Made by a program: the position numbers and the translations under genes. DNA of 64,000 bases from Streptomyces sp. NRRL F-5122 (GTDB taxonomy: Bacteria > Actinomycetota > Actinomycetes > Streptomycetales > Streptomycetaceae), in the NCBI RefSeq assembly GCF_001507435.1, contig NZ_LMWH01000128.1, positions 1 through 64,000 on the forward strand, in the 5' to 3' direction. The stretch's first letter is position 1. Every line of letters starts with the position of its first letter. Below, one piece after another: positions 57,707-64,000 of the stretch. The notes under the pieces were generated by a model. That model was not told the origin of the DNA, searched no databases, and was given only the letters and a program-made list of their open reading frames with translations.

Positions 57707-59548
57707 TCAATTGCCGCCCGCGGAGCCGAGGACGAGCGAGATCGTCCGCTTCCTGCCGTCGCGGACGACGGTGAGCGTCAGCCGGTCGCCGGGGCGGTGG
57801 GCGCGGGTCTTGACGATGAGTTCCTCGCCGGAGTGGATGCGCACGCCGTCCACCCCGGTGATGACGTCGCCCGGTTCGATGCCTGCCTTGTCCCCGGCAC
57901 CGCCCTTGGTGACGGCGGGGCCGCGGTTCGCGCCCCCGCTACCGACACGTGCGCCGTCCCCCGCGTAGTTCATGTCGAGCGTGACACCGATGACGGGGTG
58001 GGTGGCCCGCCCGGTGTTGATCAGCTCCTCGGCGACGCGCTTGGCCTGGTTGACCGGGATGGCGAAGCCGAGCCCGATGGAGCCGGCCTGACCTCCCTGT
58101 GCGGAGCCGTTGCCGGCCGACTGGATGGCGGAGTTGATGCCGACGACCCGGCCCCTGGTGTCGAGGAGCGGTCCACCGGAGTTTCCGGGGTTGATGGGGG
58201 CGTCGGTCTGCAGTGCGTCGACGTACGACACATCGCTCCCGTCGCCCTTCTCGCCGCCGGACGTGATCGGCCGCTCCTTGGCGCTGATGATCCCGGAGGT
58301 GACGGTGCCCGCGAGGTCGAAGGGCGCTCCGATGGCGACCACCGGATCACCGACCTGGACGTTGTCGGAGTTGCCGAGGGGCATGGGCCTCAGTCCGCGC
58401 ACGCCTTCGACCTCGACGACGGCGAGGTCGTAGCCGGCGTCCCGGCCGACGACGGTCGCCGCGGCCGTCTCGCCCCCGTTGAACGTCACGCTTATCCGGC
58501 CGCCCGTTCCGGCGGGTTCGACGACGTGGTTGTTGGTGAGGATGTGTCCGCGCCCGTCGAGGACGAACCCGGTGCCGGTGCCCTCGGCGTCGGTGCCCTT
58601 GACGTGCAGGGTCACCACGCTGGGCAGTGCCTGCGCGGCGATCCCGGCGACGCTGTCCGAGGCACGCCCCGTGGGCTCGGGACCGGCCTGCGGCAACCGG
58701 ATGTCCCCCGCACCGCCGTCGCGCTCGAGCGCGGCACCGACAACACCGCCGGCCCCTCCGGCCACGAGTGCGATCAGTGCGGCGCCGAGCACCAGCGTGC
58801 GCCGGCGCCGCCCGCGACGCCGCTCGTCGCCGGGGGCCGGGGTGCCGTTCAGCTGGAAGGGCGACCCGGACGCCCAGGGGTCGTAGTTCTGCCAGGCCGT
58901 GGGGTAGGGGGCCGGGTTCGCCGGGAGGGCGGCGCCGGAGGCGGACTCGGCCGGGACCGGCGCGGTCGCGTCAGGCATCGGTGCCGCGCCCTGGGGCGCG
59001 GCCGCGGGGGGCACGGCTCCCGGCGCCACGGTCTCCGCCGCGCGCGCAGGGTGCTGGACCGGCGGGGCGGGCGCCCAGGGGCCCGGTTCGCCGTAGGGCG
59101 GGGTGCCGTAGGGGTCACCGGCGTGCAGGGGCTCGGGGCGGTCGGTGGAGGCCGTGTGCGGGGCGCCGGCCGGGTCGGGAAGGGCTGCTTCGGGGGCGGA
59201 CCGCTCCGCGGTACCGGCGCTCACCGCATCGGCGGTCGTGGAGCCGGGGGACCCGGGCCGCGTCCCGGGGCGAGCGTCCCCGTCCTCGGGCGGTGCGGAG
59301 GCGGCAGGGCGTTGCAGCTCGAAGTCCCCGTCGCGGTGGGCTCCCGCACGCACCTGTGCAGCGAGGGGACGGCTCAGCTCGTAGTCGCCGTCGTCGCTCG
59401 TGCCCTTCGTCCGGCCGGTGCCCGTCGGGCCCTCCGCTTCGGCGGACGGCTCGCGCCCGGCCACGCCTGAGGCCGCCTCGGCGCCGGTGGGCACCTCGGG
59501 CAGCCGTGTCTCGGGATCCCCTGGGGGGACCGGCTTCCCCTCGTCCAT
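57707..59548 (-). CDS. htrA: HtrA/DegP-type membrane serine protease
   Basis: A 613-aa protein. The first 240 residues are Pro/Ala-rich and disordered. A single membrane helix follows (TLVLGAALIALVAGGAGGVV). The exported trypsin-like domain has the catalytic triad in TNNHVVEP (His), DAGYDLAV (Asp) and GNSGGPLL (Ser), and a C-terminal PDZ domain (GIEPGDVITGVDG). It should degrade or refold damaged envelope proteins. The ATG at 59548 was chosen over an upstream in-frame codon. It lies in the sigE-rseA-htrA-tatB arrangement known from mycobacteria, so envelope-stress control is likely. Confidence 0.92.
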   Translation of the reverse strand: MDEGKPVPPGDPETRLPEVPTGAEAASGVAGREPSAEAEGPTGTGRTKGTSDDGDYELSRPLAAQVRAGAHRDGDFELQRPAASAPPEDGDARPGTRPGSPGSTTADAVSAGTAERSAPEAALPDPAGAPHTASTDRPEPLHAGDPYGTPPYGEPGPWAPAPPVQHPARAAETVAPGAVPPAAAPQGAAPMPDATAPVPAESASGAALPANPAPYPTAWQNYDPWASGSPFQLNGTPAPGDERRRGRRRRTLVLGAALIALVAGGAGGVVGAALERDGGAGDIRLPQAGPEPTGRASDSVAGIAAQALPSVVTLHVKGTDAEGTGTGFVLDGRGHILTNNHVVEPAGTGGRISVTFNGGETAAATVVGRDAGYDLAVVEVEGVRGLRPMPLGNSDNVQVGDPVVAIGAPFDLAGTVTSGIISAKERPITSGGEKGDGSDVSYVDALQTDAPINPGNSGGPLLDTRGRVVGINSAIQSAGNGSAQGGQAGSIGLGFAIPVNQAKRVAEELINTGRATHPVIGVTLDMNYAGDGARVGSGGANRGPAVTKGGAGDKAGIEPGDVITGVDGVRIHSGEELIVKTRAHRPGDRLTLTVVRDGRKRTISLVLGSAGGN

Positions 59549-59687
59549 GCTCTCCCCACACCCGGGCCGCGGCACTGCGGCACCGGCGGTCGCGGCTCGA
59601 TCGTCGATTCCGCGCCCGGAAGATCGGCTGAGCGCGGCCCACTCCGGATTCAACCAGGTTCCCGGGCGAGCCGCGCAGATGCCGCGT

Positions 59688-60677
59688 TCAGCGGGCGATG
59701 CGCGAGGTGGGTGTGGGGGACGAGGAGGCGGACGAGGTCGGCACCGGGGCGGAGGGCGCCGCGGGGGCCATGATCGCGGGGGCGGTCGACCACGAGGTCA
59801 GCGCGGCCGGAGCGGTCGCGGTCAGGGGACGTATGAGCGGGGACATCGCGGCGGCCCCGGCGACCACGGGGGCGGTCAGGGCACGGATCTCCGAGGCGTC
59901 CTGGACTCCCGGTGTGGAGACTCCGGGCAGCAGCGGGGCCGAGGCCTCCGTGGACGCGGGCGTCCGGTCGAGCGTGCGCTGACCGAGCAGCGGGGTACCT
60001 GAGCGCCGGCGCTGGGTCTCGGGCGCCGTGGCCCCGCCTGTGCCCGGCGAACGCATCGGGGTCACGTTGCTTCCGCTGCCGGAGCCCCCGCGCGCCTCCA
60101 CACCCGAGTCGGTCGTGATGCCGGTGGAGACCCCGCCGAGTGCGATGGCGGCCAGCGAGACGGCGCCCGCGGCGGCGAACGCGAACCGCAGCCCGCGCGA
60201 GGCGGACCGCTCGGCGTCGGGGCGGCCCACCTGATGGATACGGAAGCCGCCCTCCGCGGACAGGGCGCTGTCGTCGGAGGGGGAGAGCGCCGTCGCGTGC
60301 GGCCCGGCGGGGACGTATGCGAAGGGCTCCGGCGTCACTCCGAAGACGCCCGGGGCGGTGGGCAGCCCGGTGGCGGTCGGGAGCCGTCGTCCGAATCCTC
60401 CCCCGCCGAGCGGCGTACCACCGCCGTCGACGTCACCCCCCGCGGGCAGGCCCTGCAGACGGGCGAGGAAACTCTCGGACGGAGGCGGCGGTGCCGCCTC
60501 CGCGAAGACGTTCTTCAGCCGGCGCTGCGCGTCCGCCTCGGCCTTGCACTTCGCGCAGGTGGCCAGATGGGCCAGCACACGCTCACGCGTGTCATGACCG
60601 AGCTCCCCGTCGATGAGGGCGGAGAGTCGGTCCCCCAGGTGCTGTTCTGCCGGTGTCGGCCGTCGGGATCCACTCAC
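59688..60677 (-). CDS. rseA: Zinc-binding anti-sigma factor (RseA-like)
   Basis: A 329-aa protein. A ZAS motif lies at the start: His37-x3-Cys41-x2-Cys44 (HLATCAKC). A Gly/Pro-rich stretch leads to one hydrophobic segment ([17 protein letters not shown]), and the Ala/Thr/Pro-rich C-terminus may face outside. Anti-sigma factors of this type hold an ECF sigma factor inactive. The GTG start overlaps the sigma factor's TGA (GTGA at 60674-60677), so the two are made in fixed ratio. The mycobacterial counterpart is RseA (Rv1222). Confidence 0.9.
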   Translation of the reverse strand: MSGSRRPTPAEQHLGDRLSALIDGELGHDTRERVLAHLATCAKCKAEADAQRRLKNVFAEAAPPPPSESFLARLQGLPAGGDVDGGGTPLGGGGFGRRLPTATGLPTAPGVFGVTPEPFAYVPAGPHATALSPSDDSALSAEGGFRIHQVGRPDAERSASRGLRFAFAAAGAVSLAAIALGGVSTGITTDSGVEARGGSGSGSNVTPMRSPGTGGATAPETQRRRSGTPLLGQRTLDRTPASTEASAPLLPGVSTPGVQDASEIRALTAPVVAGAAAMSPLIRPLTATAPAALTSWSTAPAIMAPAAPSAPVPTSSASSSPTPTSRIAR

Positions 60678-61444
60678 GCGCTCGCGCCCCCTCCCCCCAG
60701 CGCGGGAACGCGGGGCACGAAGGAACGGCGCTCCGCGCGGGCCTCGGGCGAGCGGTGCGCCAGGGCCTTGCGCAGCTGCGAGCGGCCGCGGTGGATACGG
60801 GAGCGGACCGTGCCGAGCTTGACGCCCAGGGTCGCGGCGATCTCCTCGTACGACAGTCCTTCGATGTCGCACAGGACGACGGCCGCACGGAACTCCGGGG
60901 CGAGCGTGTCCAGCGCCTGCTGGACGTCCGCGTCGAAGTGCGCGTCGTGGAAGACCTGCTGCGGGGTGGGCTCACGGCTGGCCAGCCGCTCGGCGGCGTC
61001 CTCGCCCAGCGCGTCGAAACGGATGCGCTGCTTGCGGCGGACCATGTCCAGGAAGAGATTCGTCGTGATGCGGTGCAGCCAGCCCTCGAAGGTGCCGGGC
61101 GTATACGTCGACAGGGAGCGGAAGACCCGGACGAAGACCTCCTGCGTGAGGTCCTCGGCGTCGTGCTGGTTTCCGGTCAGGCGGTACGCCAGCCGGTAGA
61201 CCCGGCCGCTGTGCGTGCTGACGATCTCCTCCCAGGTGGGCGGAGTCCACGCCTGCGAGTCCGCGTCGGTGGCGAAAGTCGCGGTCTGCGCGGTGTCTGA
61301 AGCGTGGTCGTTGTCAGCGATGTCGGTCACGGATTTCGGCTCACCCGACGACCTGAGGAGGCGCCGTAGCACCCCTCCCCGATCCACGGGCGCAGCCGCA
61401 CCTCCCCTGTCGGCTCTGGTGGTGTCCAGTGGAGCCCCTACCAT
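60674..61444 (-). CDS. sigE: SigE-type ECF sigma factor
   Basis: A 256-aa ECF sigma factor. Sigma-2 (about residues 85-155) contains [20 protein letters not shown] and DMVRRKQR; sigma-4 (about 185-240) has [20 protein letters not shown], the recognition helix. I chose the ATG at 61444, with GAGG five bases upstream. An in-frame ATG at 61540 would add 32 residues, but the codons there have many A/T third bases and look non-coding. It is co-translated with its anti-sigma factor and linked to htrA and tatB. It probably directs the envelope-stress regulon. Confidence 0.9.
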   Translation of the reverse strand: MVGAPLDTTRADRGGAAAPVDRGGVLRRLLRSSGEPKSVTDIADNDHASDTAQTATFATDADSQAWTPPTWEEIVSTHSGRVYRLAYRLTGNQHDAEDLTQEVFVRVFRSLSTYTPGTFEGWLHRITTNLFLDMVRRKQRIRFDALGEDAAERLASREPTPQQVFHDAHFDADVQQALDTLAPEFRAAVVLCDIEGLSYEEIAATLGVKLGTVRSRIHRGRSQLRKALAHRSPEARAERRSFVPRVPALGGGGASA

Positions 61445-61612
61445 AGCCACCTCGTCCGTTAGCTCCGGATAAGCGGTTTTGCGAGAGATTGATGTGAGCT
61501 GATGCGGCTGCGTGATCACGTGCTCGGCGTCCGGTTCCATCCGTTTGCCCCCGTCTTTCCCCCGTCACTCTTCCCACCCCTGTAAACGCCTGGTCCCATC
61601 TGCGGGTTCCCG

Positions 61613-62296
61613 GTGGCAACGGATACAGTCACGCCCAGGCAATCACGGGGACAGGAGAGGGTCATTACCGGCAACCGGCAGACGAGCTGGGCGTTCGCCG
61701 ACGCCTATGTCGCCGAGGACGACGCGCTGCACTGGGCCCGTGAGCGGGCCCGTGAAGCGGGGTTGCGCTCGGTGTCGCCCGGCACGGGCGCCGCGCTGCG
61801 GGTGCTCGCCGCCACCGTGGACGCGAAGGCGGTGGCGGAGATCGGGACCGGCTGCGGTGTCTCCGGGATCCATCTGCTGCACGGCATGCGACCGGACGGG
61901 GTGCTGACCACGGTGGACCCGGAGCCGGAGCACCAGCAGTTCGCGCGCCAGGCCTTCCGCGCCTGCGGTTTCGCCAGCAATCGCGCCCGGATCATTCCGG
62001 GGCGCGCACTGGACGTGCTGCCCCGGCTCGCGGACGCCGGCTACGACCTCGTCTTCTGCGACGGCGACCGGCTCGAGGTCCTCGACTACCTCGCCGAATC
62101 GTTGCGTCTGCTGCGCCCGGGCGGGCTCGTCGTCTTCGAGGGCGTTTTCGCCAACGGGCGCACGGTGGGCTCCGGGCCCCAGCCCACCGAGGTCCTGCGC
62201 CTGCGGGAACTGCTGCGTGCGGTGCGCGAGAGCGCGGACCTGGTGCCCTCGCTGCTGCCGGTGGGCGACGGGCTGCTCTGCGCGGTCAAGCGCTGA
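61613..62296 (+). CDS. SAM-dependent O-methyltransferase (Rv1220c-like)
   Basis: A methyltransferase of up to 227 aa with motif I EIGTGCGVSG, TTVDPEPEH and DLVFCDGDR, the metal-dependent O-methyltransferase pattern. It is divergent from sigE, as Rv1220c is in mycobacteria. The start is uncertain. The GTG at 61613 heads the longest frame, but a -10-like TACAGT at 61624-61629 lies inside it and a strong AGGAGAGG at 61653-61660 precedes GTC-ATT-ACC. Translation may begin at 61661-61666 with a rare codon. The substrate is unknown. Confidence 0.82.
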   Translation: MATDTVTPRQSRGQERVITGNRQTSWAFADAYVAEDDALHWARERAREAGLRSVSPGTGAALRVLAATVDAKAVAEIGTGCGVSGIHLLHGMRPDGVLTTVDPEPEHQQFARQAFRACGFASNRARIIPGRALDVLPRLADAGYDLVFCDGDRLEVLDYLAESLRLLRPGGLVVFEGVFANGRTVGSGPQPTEVLRLRELLRAVRESADLVPSLLPVGDGLLCAVKR

Positions 62297-62399
62297 GGCA
62301 ACGGACCGCGGACGGCGTCCGGTCCGCCGGCCGGCGCACGCGCCGCAGCAGCAGGCCGTATCCCCTGGAAGGACGGGGACCCCACCCCTCGAAAACAGC

Positions 62400-62429
62400 C
62401 GCCCCGGCACCGCGTACGATGCCGGGGCG
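62400..62429 (-). terminator. Terminator after the DUF3117 gene
   Basis: CGCCCCGGCA and TGCCGGGGCG form a 10-bp stem with a 10-base loop; on the minus strand it is followed within a few bases by TGTTTTC. It also lies between convergent genes. Confidence 0.75.
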
Positions 62430-62457
62430 ACCGAAAACCGTGGTCGGTGGCGCGTCG

Positions 62458-62625
62458 TCAGCCGACAACCTTCTTGAGGGCGTCGCCGAGCGCGTCGGCC
62501 TCGTCAGGGGTCAACTCGACGACGAGCCGACCGCCGCCTTCGAGCGGAACGCGCATGACGATGCCCCGCCCCTCCTTGGTCACCTCGAGCGGGCCGTCGC
62601 CCGTCCGCGGCTTCATGGCCGCCAT
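62458..62625 (-). CDS. DUF3117 small protein (55 aa)
   Basis: A 55-residue protein starting MAAMKPRTGDGPLEVTKEG and ending with a helix (TPDEADALGDALKKVV). This is the DUF3117 family, found across actinobacteria as a single small beta-alpha domain of unknown function. The ATG at 62625 has GGAAGGGGAA seven bases upstream; a longer in-frame ORF reaches 62721 but begins without a ribosome-binding site. An upstream GATAAT (62736-62741, minus strand) is a likely -10. Confidence 0.85.
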   Translation of the reverse strand: MAAMKPRTGDGPLEVTKEGRGIVMRVPLEGGGRLVVELTPDEADALGDALKKVVG

Positions 62626-62997
62626 GCTCGTTCCCCTTCCTGAAACCAGCTCATCGTCAGCCGACGGCCCACCGAAAGGCGGGCGGTCCTTCACAGGACA
62701 CGCGACACCGGCATCGAACACATTGCTTCCAAGCCATTATCCCGCATCCCAGGACCCGATGACCAACATCAGTCGGCATCGCTTGGGCAACACGCGCGAG
62801 CAAAACCACTCAATTCGGCGATGTGGCTGTAATACTTCGCTCCCGCACGGACATCTGCGTCCCGGACGCGCACCGGAATTCTTTGACGCAGGTCACACGA
62901 CCGTTCCATTCCCCGGGCGATGATCTCCGCCATGCTGTCCTTCGACGCAGGGCGTACCGACGGGTACGACGGAGCCGCGACACCGGAGGGGACCACC
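62626..62997. other. Divergent region between DUF3117 and enoyl-CoA hydratase genes
   Basis: A 372-base intergenic region. On the minus strand GATAAT (62736-62741) is a good -10 for the DUF3117 gene, with TTGGTC-like sequence upstream. On the plus strand TTGACG near 62892 is a possible -35 for the hydratase gene. No additional ORF with convincing codon use is seen. Confidence 0.5.
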
Positions 62998-63801
62998 ATG
63001 GCCGACACCGTGCTCTACGAGGTGAGCGACGGACTCGCGACGATCACGCTGAACCGCCCCGAGGCGATGAACGCCCTGAACATCGCGACCAAGGTCGCCC
63101 TCAGGGATGCGGCCCGGGAGGCGGCGGCCGACGAGGCCGTGCGCGCGATCCTGCTCACCGCCGCCGGGGACCGCGCCTTCTGCGTGGGGCAGGACCTCAA
63201 GGAGCACATCGGACTGCTCCAGGCCCAGGACTCCGGCTCCGACGCCGGCGTGATGAGCACCGTGCGGGAGCACTACAACCCCATCGTGCGAGCGCTGGCC
63301 GGAGCGCCGAAGCCGGTGGTCGCCGCCGTGAACGGGGTGGCGGCCGGGGCCGGCTTCGGATTCGCCCTCGCGGCGGACTACCGGATCGTCGCGGACACGG
63401 CGGCCTTCAACACCTCGTTCGCCGGGGTCGCGCTCACCGCGGACTCCGGGATCTCCTGGACCCTGCCGCGGGTCGTCGGCCCCTCCCGCGCCGCGGACCT
63501 GCTGCTCTTCCCGCGCAGCGTCAGTGCCCAGCAGGCCTACGAGTGGGGCATCGCGAACCGGCTGGTACCCGCGGCCGAGCTGCGTGCGGAGGCCGAGAAG
63601 GTGGCCCGTTCGCTGGCCGAGGGGCCGACGCTCGCCTACGCCGCCCTGAAGGAGTCCCTCGCCTTCGGCCTCGCCCACTCCCTCGACGAGACTCTCGAGA
63701 AGGAGGACGAGCTGCAGAGCCGCGCGGGAGCCTCGCAGGACCACACCATCGCGGTGCGGGCGTTCGTCGGCAAGGAGAGGCCGAAGTACGTGGGCCGCTG
63801 A
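62998..63801 (+). CDS. Enoyl-CoA hydratase/isomerase (crotonase family)
   Basis: A 267-aa crotonase-fold enzyme. The CoA-binding strand LNRPEAMNALN, the first oxyanion segment FCVGQDLKEH, and the second GVAAGAGFGFALAADYRI are all present. The position of the usual first catalytic Glu is taken by NTSFAGVALTADSG, which resembles PaaG/PaaB-like isomerases rather than classical hydratases. The ATG at 62998 has GGAGGGG seven bases upstream. It probably acts in phenylacetate or fatty-acid breakdown, but the exact reaction is uncertain. Confidence 0.82.
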   Translation: MADTVLYEVSDGLATITLNRPEAMNALNIATKVALRDAAREAAADEAVRAILLTAAGDRAFCVGQDLKEHIGLLQAQDSGSDAGVMSTVREHYNPIVRALAGAPKPVVAAVNGVAAGAGFGFALAADYRIVADTAAFNTSFAGVALTADSGISWTLPRVVGPSRAADLLLFPRSVSAQQAYEWGIANRLVPAAELRAEAEKVARSLAEGPTLAYAALKESLAFGLAHSLDETLEKEDELQSRAGASQDHTIAVRAFVGKERPKYVGR

Positions 63802-63824
63802 GGACGGCCGCACGCCGCCCGGGG

Positions 63825-64000
63825 TCAGCTGCTCCGGGCGGCGCAGTCGGCGAGGTGGTCGTCCACCAGCCCGCAGGCCTGCATCAGCGCGTACGCCGTC
63901 GTAGGGCCGACGAACCGGATGCCGCGCCCCTTGAGCGCCTTGGACAGAGCGGTCGACTCGGTGGTGACCGCCGGTACGTCGGAGAGTGTCCTCGGTGCGG
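63825..64000 (-). CDS. tag: DNA-3-methyladenine glycosylase I, C-terminal part
   Basis: The C-terminal 58 residues of a minus-strand gene that runs off the window. They read LSKALKGRGIRFVGPTTAYALMQA (given in parts) and then GLVDDHLADC before TGA at 63825-63827. The sequence FVGPTTAY followed by the VDDHLADC zinc-snap Cys is typical of Tag, which removes 3-methyladenine from DNA. The start is outside the window, so nothing can be said about control. Its stop lies 23 bases from the hydratase stop codon, with no clear terminator between. Confidence 0.85.
   Translation of the reverse strand, partial: APRTLSDVPAVTTESTALSKALKGRGIRFVGPTTAYALMQACGLVDDHLADCAARSS

Overview
The window is a 64 kb piece of high-GC actinobacterial chromosome, almost certainly from Streptomyces. 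The supporting signs are strong G/C bias at third codon positions, frequent GTG starts, Streptomyces-type small conserved proteins, a WblC (WhiB7) regulator with its leader, and an AdnAB helicase-nuclease. I see no rRNA, tRNA, CRISPR array, insertion sequence or prophage. It reads as core chromosome with a few more variable loci.

Layout. Positions 1-61 are a suspicious poly-G tract. Positions 82-1800 hold the wblC antibiotic-response locus: promoter, translated 105-codon upstream ORF, intrinsic terminator, wblC and a coupled small basic protein. Positions 1803-15685 are a genome-maintenance and redox block: UvrD2-like helicase, mycoredoxin, methyltransferase, NudC, M20 dipeptidase, AdnB, AdnA and an alkyltransferase-like protein. 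Positions 15872-22573 hold a large pseudokinase/flippase-like membrane protein, two tandem exported alpha/beta hydrolases and a SnoaL-like protein. MoeZ follows at 22694-23872. Positions 23935-28938 are a minus-strand operon (PelF-type glycosyltransferase, polytopic membrane protein, nucleotide-sugar epimerase-like protein, spherulin-4-like hydrolase) that may make or process a polysaccharide. Positions 29159-34806 are an oligopeptide-type ABC transporter operon headed by a 30-codon, apparently leaderless, Cys-ending leader peptide.

Positions 34827-45370 carry a conserved actinobacterial set: DUF3152 metzincin-like protein, alpha/beta hydrolase, TetR regulator, DUF3107, ferritin-like protein, RhlE-type DEAD-box helicase with a basic repeat tail, hydrolase, NYN-domain protein and a 50-residue protein. 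Positions 45457-49893 encode MarC, a PHP phosphoesterase, DUF6758, an MFS exporter with an AT-rich operator, and a suppressor-of-fused-like protein. Positions 50411-56821 contain a magnesium-flavoured group (CorA, an MgtE-N/CBS protein, DUF1003) and the Fe-S carrier Mrp. Positions 57064-62296 are the envelope-stress module: TatB, HtrA, a zinc anti-sigma factor, a SigE-type sigma factor and an O-methyltransferase. The window ends with DUF3117, an enoyl-CoA hydratase and the 3' end of 3-methyladenine glycosylase I.

From general knowledge, two stretches match the Mycobacterium tuberculosis gene order Rv3197A-Rv3211 (whiB7 to rhlE) and Rv1220c-Rv1239c (sigE to corA); in this genome they lie next to each other. 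Expression seems to depend on many post-initiation devices: leader ORFs, overlapping start/stop codons, long perfect hairpins and several probable leaderless mRNAs. All functional calls rest on motifs read by eye; no database search was run.
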